A stretch of DNA of 64,000 nucleotides, from assembly GCF_026627425.1 (NCBI RefSeq), contig NZ_JAPNLH010000001.1, forward strand, positions 1 through 64,000. Reading direction: 5' to 3'. The stretch comes from Arthrobacter endolithicus. GTDB lineage: Bacteria; Actinomycetota; Actinomycetes; Actinomycetales; Micrococcaceae. Of this stretch, positions 1 to 7,935 are shown piece by piece (the stretch's first letter is position 1; each line of letters starts with the position of its first letter). The notes below the pieces were generated by a model. The model was not told where the DNA came from, searched no databases, and saw only the letters and a list, made by a program, of their open reading frames with translations. Both the position numbers and the translations under genes were made by a program.

Positions 1-34
1 CCACAGACACCGTCCTGGCCTTCCTCGTGGCGCT

Positions 35-152
35 GTGATTATGCCGACCTTTTTGTCCCTTCCACCGCCTGGAACCAGGGATCGCAGACCAACATCGGCA
101 TAATCACAACGTCGGCATAACAGGTGTTATGCCGACGTCGGCATAACACCTG
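35..152. repeat. Palindromic TTATGCCGAC / GTCGGCATAA array
   Basis: Five copies of a 10-base half-site occur in about 110 bases: TTATGCCGAC at 39-48, a variant ATCGGCATAA at 94-103, GTCGGCATAA at 111-120, TTATGCCGAC at 127-136 and GTCGGCATAA at 137-146. Positions 121-136 and 137-152 form a perfect 16+16 base inverted repeat with no spacer. The array abuts the truncated transposase at about base 150. It looks like the end or recombination site of a second mobile element that cut into the IS; binding by a tyrosine recombinase is inference only. Confidence 0.6.
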
Positions 153-768
153 GGACATCACCAAGCTCGCTGGCCCGGTCAAGGGCACGTACTTTGATTG
201 CTACGTGATGATCGATATCTATTCGCGCTACATCGTGGGTGCTTACGTCCACGCGCACGAATCCGGGGAACTGGCAGTGGAAATGATGAAGGAAATCTTC
301 GGCATCCACGGCGTCCCGGAAATCGTGCACGCGGACCGTGGGACGTCGATGACGTCCAAAACCGTCGCTGCCTTGCTCTCGGACCTAGAGGTCACCAGAT
401 CCCATTCCCGCCCCCGGGTAAGCAACGATAACCCTTACAGCGAGTCGTGGTTTAAATCGTTAAAGTTCGCACCGGTCTTCCCTGAGCGCTTCGGCTCCCT
501 CGCCGATGCAAGGACGTTCATAGCCTCCTTCGTGGACGGGTACAACCACACCCACTGCCACACCGGCATAGGACTGAACACGCCAGCAGATGTCCACTAC
601 GGACTGGCTGCCGGTAAGGCCATCGAACGGGCCAAAACACTATCCACTGCCCGCCGGAAAAACCCCGAACGATTCGCCACCACCAAGGACCCCAAAATCC
701 TGGCCCTGCCCGAAACGGTATGGATCAACAAGCCACCAGAAAAACCCGAGACAAAGAAAGCAGCCTAA
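124..768 (+). pseudogene. IS3-type transposase (orfB), 5'-truncated
   Basis: This is the C-terminal part of a DDE/rve integrase-core transposase. The catalytic triad is visible as WDITK (first Asp, right at the break), HADRG (second Asp) and NPYSESWFKSLK (Glu), and the tail YNHTHCHTGIGLNTPADVHYG is typical of IS3-family orfB. The N-terminal helix-turn-helix part and orfA are missing; the reading frame begins inside the flanking palindrome, so the apparent ATG is fortuitous. Downstream bases near 790-803 (CCTTGACAAATTCCG) may be the right terminal repeat. Not expected to be active. Confidence 0.85.
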
Positions 769-1002
769 CTCCCACTGGCCTCATCCACCTTGACAAATTC
801 CGCGTCGGGCACTAGGGATGCGCGGGCCTAGCGAGTGCACGTCACAAGGTTTTGACCTCTTGATACTCTTATCCGCGCGTGCGCCAGAGCTGTCTTAGGG
901 GCAGCTTTAAACTGGCCACTGATGGCATTTTGATTGACCGTCTGTAGCGGGGAGCGTATTCTGCGACATGTCCGGCCCTATCCGAGACGAGCAGGAGTCA
1001 TC

Positions 1003-1317
1003 ATGTCGACAGACCAATATCACGAGCCGCCGCAGGAGCTTTCTGCGCAGGTGCGAACCTTCGCCCGGATGTGCGCGAGCCTGTCAGAGGAATCGGAGGC
1101 GATTGGATGGTACGAGCAACGGATCGCCGTTGAGGAGGATCCGGCCGCACGGGAAATTATGATGGATTCGCTGGGGGAGGAATACAAGCACTTCAGCATG
1201 GAGTTGGAATTTCTCCTTCGCGCGAAGCCGAAGTGGCGCGAGATCGCACAGGGCATCCTGTTCAAAGACGGCGACATCGTCTCGCACGGTGAGAAAGCCG
1301 AGAAAACCGCCGACTGA
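1003..1317 (+). CDS. Encapsulated-ferritin-like protein (EncFtn family), orphan
   Basis: A 104-residue protein that matches the EncFtn family: the N-terminus carries the YHEP motif, followed by SEESEAIGWYEQR and SLGEEYKHF. The ferroxidase ligands known in Rhodospirillum EncFtn (E32, E62, H65) correspond here to E30, E60 and H63, with W36 conserved. EncFtn normally forms an annular decamer inside an encapsulin shell and oxidises Fe(II). The start is set by AGGAG at 993-997; an in-frame upstream ATG at 934 is not needed. No encapsulin shell gene follows, and the C-terminus (GEKAEKTAD) shows no recognisable shell-targeting peptide, so it may act without a compartment or the shell gene may lie elsewhere. 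Confidence 0.78.
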   Translation: MSTDQYHEPPQELSAQVRTFARMCASLSEESEAIGWYEQRIAVEEDPAAREIMMDSLGEEYKHFSMELEFLLRAKPKWREIAQGILFKDGDIVSHGEKAEKTAD

Positions 1318-1470
1318 GCGTGAGACTACTCAGCTCACAGCACACCCGTCTGGGTCCATCCGTCGGCGCGAGGGGATCAACAGTCCGGTGCCGGCCGGGA
1401 TCGAAGTTGCCGATTATGTAAGCGCAGTGATGGGAAAGCTGCCGTTGAGCGCCACGACGGACTCGCCTGT

Positions 1471-2457
1471 TTAGCCTATCGTCGTGGGACTTCCAGTCCG
1501 CAGCAGGTGGTTGGGGAGCCTGTTTCCTGGGGCCCGGCCGCGGATTTCGAGCAGGTCCCGAGCATGGGCATGCAGCTGCATATCCTCGTCGGAAACGGGA
1601 ACCCAAGTGGGAACCGGCAGCGAATTGCCGGAGTCGTCTCGTGCCACCATCACGGTCAGGCAGTAGGTGGTCAGCTTCATCTGGCGTCCCTTGGGATCTC
1701 CCGAACGGACGTGGACGGCGATGTGCATGCCCTTCGTTCCCGTGTAGACCAGCCTGGCCTCCACTTCCACCAGGTGGCCGATCAGCAGCGGCCGGTAGAA
1801 GCGTACCCCGCCGGAGAAAACCGCTACGGTGTCATTTCCGCAGTATCGTGAGGCACACACATAGGCGGCTTCGTCGATCCATTTCATCACCATCCCACCG
1901 TGAACCTTGCCACCCCAGTTGACGTCCGTGGGGGCGGCCATGAATCTTAGGACCACGCGTTCGGCTGTTCCGGCATCGGTATAGTTCTGGGCCTTCATGG
2001 CCGCCACGATTTCTTCCCGGACTTTGATTCGGGCCAGAGCGTCATCGTGGTGTTCTATTTCCTCCGCCGTGGCGGGTTCGAACCGTGGTACCGGGCTGGG
2101 TTTGCCGTCCTCGCCGACGGCCACGAATATCACCATGCACTGACTGCGCATCGTAGGCCTGCCACCTCTTGGGTCACCCGAGGACACTACGGTGCGGATG
2201 TGCATCGAGGACCGTCCGGTGTAGACGATGGTTGCCTCCACTTCCACCATGTCGCCATTGTTGACGGGGTCGGCAAAGTGGATGTTCCCCACGTAGGCGG
2301 TCACACAGTAAGACTTGGACCAGCCGACGGCGGCGGCGTAGGCTGCCTTATCCACCCACTCCAGCACCGTGCCGGCATCCACCGAACCGCTGTGCCCGAC
2401 GTCGGTGGGGGCTGCAAGGAAACGAAGGGTCACCGAGTTAGCGGCAGTCTCACTCAT
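1471..2457 (-). CDS. Acyl-CoA thioesterase, double hotdog
   Basis: A 328-residue protein made of two homologous hotdog domains, each starting with LRF(L/M)AAPTDV (about residues 11 and 169) and each carrying a VEVEA...VYTG segment. This is the architecture of cytosolic long-chain acyl-CoA hydrolases, which cleave acyl-CoA to free acid and CoA. The second repeat has the usual GG..HGGMVMKWIDEAAY helix; the first has HSGSVDAGTVLEWVDKAAY. No ribosome binding site is visible; a candidate promoter (TTGGGA, 16-base spacer, TAGACT, at 2491-2464 on this strand) would start transcription almost at the ATG, suggesting a leaderless message. Substrate unknown. Confidence 0.85.
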   Translation of the reverse strand: MSETAANSVTLRFLAAPTDVGHSGSVDAGTVLEWVDKAAYAAAVGWSKSYCVTAYVGNIHFADPVNNGDMVEVEATIVYTGRSSMHIRTVVSSGDPRGGRPTMRSQCMVIFVAVGEDGKPSPVPRFEPATAEEIEHHDDALARIKVREEIVAAMKAQNYTDAGTAERVVLRFMAAPTDVNWGGKVHGGMVMKWIDEAAYVCASRYCGNDTVAVFSGGVRFYRPLLIGHLVEVEARLVYTGTKGMHIAVHVRSGDPKGRQMKLTTYCLTVMVARDDSGNSLPVPTWVPVSDEDMQLHAHARDLLEIRGRAPGNRLPNHLLRTGSPTTIG

Positions 2458-2641
2458 GAAACGAGTCTATTGACATAGCAGAGAGTCCCAACGCGGGTAA
2501 GTCTCATACGCTGTTCCCCCCGTCATAATCGGCAGGCCGCTCGCCGAAATTTGGAAAACCAAGGTCTGGGTTCTGATCAACTATCCGGGGCTCCGGTTCC
2601 ACGAAGTCCTCTTTCACGACCCAGGCCTTAAGGGGGCTGGT

Positions 2642-3337
2642 TCAGGGCGTGAATGGGCCCCGCAGGACTCGGAGCGCGAGGTCAGCGTCACCCTCAATGA
2701 CGGCGGTTTCCGCGAGGTTGGAGCGGCCCCAGAGGCCGAGGTACAGATTATGCATCGGGGCGGTAATCGAAGCCATGACGGGCCCTTGTCCCAGGGTCCA
2801 GCCGGGGGTCCCTGGCACGTGGAAGGCCACGGCTTCTTCCGGGTGTGGCATGCGCTTCTGCCGGAACTGGCGTGGGGTCAACATTGCCAGGACTTCGTCG
2901 ATTCCGTCCAGCATGACGTCCTCCCCGAGAGCGGGGACCTCCCGATCTGATGCTTGGCAGGCATCGACAAGGTGGATGGCGTGTTCGTGCGCCTGCCGCC
3001 GAAGCCAGAATCCGGCCTTTCGCGGCGGTGGGCCAAAGTTCCAGCACGGTGTCTCGGGATCAAGAGCCGCCATCGCCCTAAGGAAGGTATCCGCCCCTTT
3101 AAGGAACCAGGCTGCCGCGCCCATTGCCGGCGCTTCGGGTTCCTTAACGACGTTCCCGTCACGAACCACTTGAGCAGCCCACCGTTCGATTGAGCCGATG
3201 TGCCCGAAAAGTGCGTCGAGGGTCCAGCCCGGACAGGCAGGAACAGCACGGGTCAGTACGTCGTCCGTCTGGCGCGCGAGGGCGCTGAGAGTGTGGAGAT
3301 AGCTGGCCAGCTCGGCAAGGTAACGATCGGGCCCCAT
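2642..3337 (-). CDS. MDMPI-family (mycothiol-dependent maleylpyruvate isomerase-like) protein
   Basis: A 231-residue protein with the N-terminal DinB/MDMPI four-helix fold (VPACPGWTLDALFGHIGSIERW, about residues 33-54) and the C-terminal MDMPI domain. The histidines expected to bind metal are H46 (GHIG) and those in RRQAHEHAIHLVDA. Members use mycothiol, which fits an actinobacterium. The family is large and mostly uncharacterised, so isomerase activity should not be assumed. The gene is monocistronic, transcribed away from the TPP riboswitch unit. A second family member lies at 31934-32737. Confidence 0.8.
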   Translation of the reverse strand: MGPDRYLAELASYLHTLSALARQTDDVLTRAVPACPGWTLDALFGHIGSIERWAAQVVRDGNVVKEPEAPAMGAAAWFLKGADTFLRAMAALDPETPCWNFGPPPRKAGFWLRRQAHEHAIHLVDACQASDREVPALGEDVMLDGIDEVLAMLTPRQFRQKRMPHPEEAVAFHVPGTPGWTLGQGPVMASITAPMHNLYLGLWGRSNLAETAVIEGDADLALRVLRGPFTP

Positions 3338-3479
3338 GAGTTGAGCTTAGTGGACTCCCGGAAAAGGCAGATCCTGGGTTCAAGGGGACGGGTGCCGGCG
3401 GCGCCCGCACCGAGGTTTGTTGCACGCAGCAGGGCCGGGTGCTGGTGTTGGTGTGGCTGGGAGTGGGTATACTCGCTCC

Positions 3480-3568
3480 CAGTGACACGGGGTGCCGGGC
3501 GGCTTTTTTGCGCGGCTGAGATGACACCCGTTGAACCTGATCTAGTTGACACTAGCGAAGGGATGTCC
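3480..3568 (+). ncRNA. TPP (THI-element) riboswitch
   Basis: The aptamer core is clear: CGGGGTGCC near 3488, then GGCTGAGATGACACCC (the CUGAGA...ACCC signature), then TTGAACCTGATCTAGTT, and ACTAGCGAAGGGATGT ending at 3566. The 5' GGGGTG pairs with CACCC, and CTAG(T)/ACTAG forms the third helix. It lies about 57 bases upstream of an SDR gene that has only a weak ribosome binding site, so control is probably by RBS masking. No poly-U terminator is seen before the gene. Confidence 0.93.
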
Positions 3569-3624
3569 TGTAACGATTCGCATGGTCTTGGCGCCCGGGT
3601 CGCATCCTTTCGCCTTATCCGAAG

Positions 3625-4401
3625 GTGAAGAATCTGATGGAACTGGCAGAACAGATCGTTCTTGTGACCGGCGGCGGACGGGGCTTGGGCAGCAGTATTG
3701 TGCAGGCGTTCGCGGCCAGGGGCGCGCGGGTGGTCATCAATTATCGCCGCAGTGCCGAAGCTGCCGGGGAGCTGGCCGCCGGTTTTGGCCCCGCGCAGGT
3801 TGTTGCCCTGCAGGCGGACGTCACCGACGCCGGTCAGGTGTCGGTGATGCTGGAGCAGGCCCGGGCCCATTTCGGTTCCGCCGTCACCACTGTGGTCAAT
3901 AATGCGCTGGCCGATTTCTCGTTTAACGGGGATGCCCGCTCCGGTGCCGGGGATATTTCATGGGCGATGTTCGAGGCACAGTTTGCGGGAAGTGTCCGGG
4001 GTGCTTTGAACACGACCCAGCAGGCTTTAGAGGGGATGCGCGGCCACGGGTTTGGGCGCATCATCAATGTTGGGACCAATCTGTTCCAGAACCCGGTGGT
4101 CCCGTACCACGACTACACCGCGGCCAAGGCCGCCCTGCTGTCTTTGACCCGCACCATGGCCAAGGACCTCGGGCAGCACAATATTGCCGTGAACATGGTC
4201 TCCGGCGGACTGCTGCGCACCACCGATGCCAGCGCCGCAACCCCGGAGGAGGTCTTTGACTACATTGCCGCTTCAACACCCCTGGGCAAGGTCACCACCC
4301 CGGCCGAGTTCGCCGATGCCATCTTGTTTTTCGCCTCGCCTTGGGCGCGGTCGGTTACCGGTCAGAACCTGGTGGTCGACGGCGGCCTGGTCATGGACTA
4401 G
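3625..4401 (+). CDS. SDR-family oxidoreductase under TPP riboswitch control
   Basis: A 258-residue short-chain dehydrogenase with nucleotide-binding TGGGRGLG (near residue 15), an NNALAD motif in place of NNAG, and the active-site YTAAK. Thirteen residues before that Tyr, where the catalytic Ser usually sits, there is Thr (INVGTNLF). A GTG start at 3625 or an ATG at 3637 are both possible; neither has a strong ribosome binding site. It is the first gene after a TPP riboswitch and is followed 11 bases later by a flavin monooxygenase, so it should be expressed when thiamin pyrophosphate is low. The likely role is thiamin precursor salvage; the reaction is unknown. SDR genes have been reported in THI-element regulons, but I do not assign a name. 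Confidence 0.85.
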   Translation: MKNLMELAEQIVLVTGGGRGLGSSIVQAFAARGARVVINYRRSAEAAGELAAGFGPAQVVALQADVTDAGQVSVMLEQARAHFGSAVTTVVNNALADFSFNGDARSGAGDISWAMFEAQFAGSVRGALNTTQQALEGMRGHGFGRIINVGTNLFQNPVVPYHDYTAAKAALLSLTRTMAKDLGQHNIAVNMVSGGLLRTTDASAATPEEVFDYIAASTPLGKVTTPAEFADAILFFASPWARSVTGQNLVVDGGLVMD

Positions 4402-4412
4402 GCGGCTTGGCG

Positions 4413-5729
4413 ATGAATGGGAAACGGCAACTGCATTTAAACGCTTTTCTGCTGGGAGCCGGCCACCACGGTGCTGCCTGGCGGAGGCCCGGATCGCCGC
4501 TGGAGCTGCTCGGAGAGATCGGTTATTATGAGCGGCTCGCACAAAGCGCCGAGCGCGGCCTGTTCGATGCCGTGTTTTTCGCCGACGGGCAGTCCGCCGG
4601 TGACGTCGGCGCCGGTCCGAGGTGGTTTTTGGAACCATTAACCGCGCTGGCGGCCATGGCCCGGGCAACGGAAAACATCGGGCTTATCAGCACCGTCTCG
4701 GCCACCTTTTATTCCCCTTTTCATGCCGCCCGGATGCTCGCGTCCCTGGATCACATCAGTGCCGGACGTATCGGGGTGAACGTGGTCACCTCGATGTTCG
4801 ATGCTGAAGCCCGCAATCATGGGCTGGAAGCGATGCCCGGCCACGCGCAGCGCTATGGCCGCGCTGCGGAGTTCATTGAGGTAGCGCTGGGGTTGTGGGA
4901 CTCGTGGGCTGATGATGCGCTGGTTCGGGACAGGGCCGGGTTCTATGCCGATCCGGCCCTGGTCCGGCCCTCGCATCATGAGGGGGATCACTTCCGGGTG
5001 GAGGGGCCCTTGAATGTTCCCCGGGGTCCGCAGGGACGCCCCGTGCTGTTCCAAGCCGGTGCTTCCGGGGCCGGCCGGGATCTTGCCGCCCGGTACGCGG
5101 AAGGGATTTACGCCGTGGCCTACGATCTTCCCAGCGCCCAGGCCTACTATTCGGATATGAAACAGCGGATCGCTGCGGCCGGGCGTGATCCGGAAAAGGT
5201 AGCGATCATGCCCGGTTTGGTGACGTATGTGGGCTCCACCGCGGCCGAAGCCCGGGCCAAACAGGACCGGGCGGATGCGCTGCTGCCTACCGGAGAATCC
5301 CTGACACGGCTAGGTACGTTCGTGCAGCAGGACTGTACCGGCTGGGAGTTGGACGCCCCCGTGCCGTCCCTGCCGCCGGCGGCAGAATTTACTGGGCCGC
5401 AGGGCCGTTATGCCACCATATTGCGCATTATTGAAGCCGAACGTCCCACCGTGCGGCAGTTGCTGGGGCGCCTGGCAGCAGGAGGGGGCCACTGCACCCT
5501 GGTCGGCACGCCAGAGCAGATCGCTGATCAGATGGAGCTCTGGTTCCGATCCGGGGGCGCTGACGGGTTCAACCTGATGCCGCCGTTGCTGCCCGATTCG
5601 TTGGACGAGTTCGTCGATGACGTCATCCCCGTCCTTCAGCGCCGGGGACTCTTCCGCACCCGCTACAAAGCCTCGACGCTACGCGGTCATCTGGGACTGG
5701 ACCGCCCGGCCGTCGGCGCCCCAGCCTAA
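4413..5729 (+). CDS. LLM-class flavin-dependent monooxygenase (NtaA/SnaA/DszA type)
   Basis: A 438-residue bacterial-luciferase-fold enzyme of the NtaA/SnaA/SoxA/DszA branch. Signatures are FDAVFFADG, LDHISAGRIGVNVVTSMFD and YVGSTAAEARAKQD; the length matches the branch (about 440-450). These enzymes use reduced FMN from a separate reductase to oxygenate small substrates. The ATG at 4413 is chosen because the family N-terminus (QLHLNAFLLGAGHH) begins there and it sits 11 bases after the SDR stop; the open frame upstream overlaps the SDR. Co-transcription with the SDR places it under the TPP riboswitch, implying a substrate linked to thiamin or its breakdown products. Confidence 0.87.
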   Translation: MNGKRQLHLNAFLLGAGHHGAAWRRPGSPLELLGEIGYYERLAQSAERGLFDAVFFADGQSAGDVGAGPRWFLEPLTALAAMARATENIGLISTVSATFYSPFHAARMLASLDHISAGRIGVNVVTSMFDAEARNHGLEAMPGHAQRYGRAAEFIEVALGLWDSWADDALVRDRAGFYADPALVRPSHHEGDHFRVEGPLNVPRGPQGRPVLFQAGASGAGRDLAARYAEGIYAVAYDLPSAQAYYSDMKQRIAAAGRDPEKVAIMPGLVTYVGSTAAEARAKQDRADALLPTGESLTRLGTFVQQDCTGWELDAPVPSLPPAAEFTGPQGRYATILRIIEAERPTVRQLLGRLAAGGGHCTLVGTPEQIADQMELWFRSGGADGFNLMPPLLPDSLDEFVDDVIPVLQRRGLFRTRYKASTLRGHLGLDRPAVGAPA

Positions 5730-5903
5730 TGAAGATGACCTGTCCAGCTGACGTGCTGTTTCCTAAATTGTGGCAGCGATGACGTACTTGCGCTGCCCTA
5801 CCGAAACAGATTTTTTGGTGGGGCCGGCGCCCCCTGTGCGGACTGAGGGCGTTGGCACGCGCGTAGGATAACGGCAGGGTTTGAAGACGAGGAGAAGACA
5901 AGG

Positions 5904-6329
5904 ATGCCCATGGAAACCGTGAACTGGGGAGAAGCCGGCAGCAGGGAAAATCCGTGGACACTGATGACCCCGCCGGGGACGTCGGAGTACACGATGTACC
6001 GCGACGAAGGCGCCGACCCGCAAGAGCTGGTCTGTACCGTCGGCAAGACGGTGTTGAAGTACCAGCTGCGGATTGTCGGTGAGCTGCACGCCATGCTCCG
6101 CGACCACGGCGGCTGGGTGGAACTGGGCAGCGCGGACGAACAGAAATCCGCCAAGGACGGCACAGTGGAGTCCTGGGGCCGGGACATTGCGAATCCCGTG
6201 GGCGGTTGGTACGGGCTGAAAAAGGGATATCGCGGCAGGGTCGGCATGTACCTGCCTCCGCTCCTGGAAGCGCTGGGCCTTGCGGAGCTCGAACACAACC
6301 CGCGGAACAACCGCATGCGGGCGATCTAG
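5904..6329 (+). CDS. Conserved hypothetical protein (DUF6855-like)
   Basis: A 141-residue soluble protein preceded by a good ribosome binding site (GAGGAGA at 5889-5895). It has no signal peptide or membrane segment. Recognisable stretches are NPWTLMTPPGTSEYTMYRDE at the N-terminus and NPVGGWYGLKKGYRGRVGMY plus HNPRNNRMRA at the C-terminus; I recall this layout from a conserved actinobacterial family, possibly DUF6855, but function is unknown. It is monocistronic, between the thiamin-regulated pair and the decayed arsenic cluster. Confidence 0.7.
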   Translation: MPMETVNWGEAGSRENPWTLMTPPGTSEYTMYRDEGADPQELVCTVGKTVLKYQLRIVGELHAMLRDHGGWVELGSADEQKSAKDGTVESWGRDIANPVGGWYGLKKGYRGRVGMYLPPLLEALGLAELEHNPRNNRMRAI

Positions 6330-6415
6330 CGCGGAGTGTTTAACGATGCCGCGGCAGGCTTCCCAGCTGCCGGCAGCCATGCGGAGCACCTGGCCGCCGG
6401 GGCAGGGATTCAGGC

Positions 6416-6612
6416 TCAAAGCTGCGTAAATAACGAGGCAGCCCGTTCGAGGGCGCCGGGAACCAAAGAATAACACGCCCACGTGCCGTGTTTCTCGCGC
6501 TCCAACAATCCGGCGTCGACAAGTATCTTGAGATGGTGGGAGACGGTGGGTTGGCCCAAATCCAGGGGTTCGGTGAGGTCGCACACGCAGGCTTTGCCGC
6601 CGTCGCCGGTTT
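6416..6612 (-). pseudogene. arsR: ArsR remnant (C-terminal part)
   Basis: On the minus strand, bases 6600 down to 6416 read GKACVCDLTEPLDLGQPTVS..., then HHLKILVDAGLLEREKHG, ending in LFTQL and a stop. This is the metal-sensing helix (Cys-Val-Cys-Asp) and winged helix of an arsenic-responsive ArsR. The N-terminal 40-50 residues and start codon are gone: upstream of about 6608 the sequence becomes the acr3 fragment on the other strand. A deletion that removed the original arsR-acr3 intergenic region explains both losses. Confidence 0.75.
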
Positions 6613-7473
6613 GGGCAAACTCTCCACCGTGGACAGGTTTCTGCCGGTGTGGATCATTGCGGCTATGGCAGTCGGTCTGCTGCTGGGTAAATTCATTCCT
6701 GGCTTGAACACCGCGCTGGACGAGCTGAAGATCGGCTCCGTTTCGCTGCCGATCGCTGTGGGTCTACTGGAATGATCTGGGACGATCTGGCGTGCGGGGA
6801 CCGGGAAGCTGCCGCCGTGCTGGTCTTCATAAATTCCGTTTTTCAGGTCCTTGCCTTCGGCGCCTTAGGTTGGTTCTACCTCCAGGTCATGCCTGGCTGG
6901 CTGGGCCTGCTGGTCACCAGCGCCGACTTCTCGTTCGGGTCGATTACCCTCTCCGTTTTGGTGTTTCTGGGACTTCCGCTGCTGGCGGGTTTCCTGACGC
7001 GCACTGTGGGGGAAAGGGCAAAGGGGTGCGACTGGTATGAGTGGACGTTCCTGCCAAGGCTGGGACCGTGGGCCCTTTACGGCTTGTTGTTCACCATCAC
7101 ACTGCTTTTCGGCCTGCAAGGGCAGACCATCACGTCCCGACCGTTCGACGTCGTCCGCATCGCCGTGCCGCTGCTGGTCTACTTTGTGGTGGTGTTTGGT
7201 ACCGGCATGGGCATCGGCCGTGCGCTGGGCCTTGGCTACGCCAAGACCACAACCCTGGCGTTCACCGCGGCCGGCAACAACTTTGAACTCGCCATCGCCG
7301 TCGCGATTGGCATCTTCGGGGTCACCTCCGGCCAGGCTCTGGCAGGAGTCGTCGGACCCCTGATTGAGGTGCCGGTCCTTATTGACCTGGTCTACGTCGC
7401 CCTGTGGGCGCGAACACGGTTCTTTACCGCCCAGCCCCGGTCAGTCTGGCCAACGTCCCGCGATTTTCGCTAG
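6608..7473 (+). pseudogene. acr3: Acr3 arsenite efflux permease, broken
   Basis: The first piece (to 6775) encodes GLGKLSTVDRFLPVWI... and ends SLPIAVGLLE-stop; the second (from 6772, shifted frame) resumes with MIWDDLACGDREAAAVLVF, contains GLGYAKTTTLAFTAAGNNFE and runs to 7473. An intact Acr3 has about 75 more residues between these pieces, plus a normal start. The gene thus has a 5' truncation, an internal deletion and a frame change. It would have pumped arsenite in antiport with protons. Because the 3' half keeps a long frame with ATG at 6772, an annotator might call it a gene; it lacks half of the transporter. Confidence 0.85.
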
Positions 7474-7485
7474 GAGCCTGTAGTC

Positions 7486-7935
7486 ATGAGTACCACCGAT
7501 ACCAACAAAAAGCCCTCGGTTATGTTCGTTTGCGTGCATAACGCCGGGCGTTCACAAATGGCTGCCGCTTACCTGGCCGCTCTCTCCGGCGGAGCCATCG
7601 AGGTTTGTTCGGCCGGCTCCGAACCCGCCGAGTCGGTCAACCCTGCCGCCGTGGCTGCGATGGCAGAGGACGGCATCGACATGTCGGCCGAGATTCCCAA
7701 GGTCCTCAGCGCCGGCGCCGTGCGGGAGTCAGACGTCGTCATCACCATGGGATGCGGGGATACCTGTCCGATCTTTCCCGGCAAACGCTACGAGGACTGG
7801 GAACTGGAAGACCCCGCTGGGCAGGGCGTGGTTGCTGTCCGCTCCATCCGGGACGACATCAAGTCCCGCGTTCGGGCGCTTATCAGCCAGCTGCTCCAGG
7901 TTCCTGGATCTCCAACAGGAAAACTAAAACCATGA
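7486..7935 (+). CDS. arsC: Arsenate reductase, low-molecular-weight phosphatase fold
   Basis: A 149-residue protein with the LMW-phosphatase loop CVHNAGRSQ (C16, R22), further cysteines in MGCGDTCPIFPG (C90, C94), and the DWELEDPAGQ segment. It reduces arsenate to arsenite; in actinobacteria electrons come from mycothiol/mycoredoxin or thioredoxin, and the two downstream cysteines favour an intramolecular disulfide cascade. A ribosome binding site (TAGGAG at 7471-7476) overlaps the acr3 stop. It shares an ATGA overlap with the next, broken gene. It is the only intact gene of the arsenic cluster. Confidence 0.9.
   Translation: MSTTDTNKKPSVMFVCVHNAGRSQMAAAYLAALSGGAIEVCSAGSEPAESVNPAAVAAMAEDGIDMSAEIPKVLSAGAVRESDVVITMGCGDTCPIFPGKRYEDWELEDPAGQGVVAVRSIRDDIKSRVRALISQLLQVPGSPTGKLKP

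Noticed and set aside
2070-2086. tRNA T-arm-like GGTTCGAACC
   Set aside because: It lies inside the thioesterase gene and no acceptor or anticodon arm can be built around it.
6772-7473. A stand-alone 233-residue arsenite permease
   Set aside because: It is only the C-terminal part of Acr3; the N-terminal half and an internal block are missing, so it is listed as a pseudogene.
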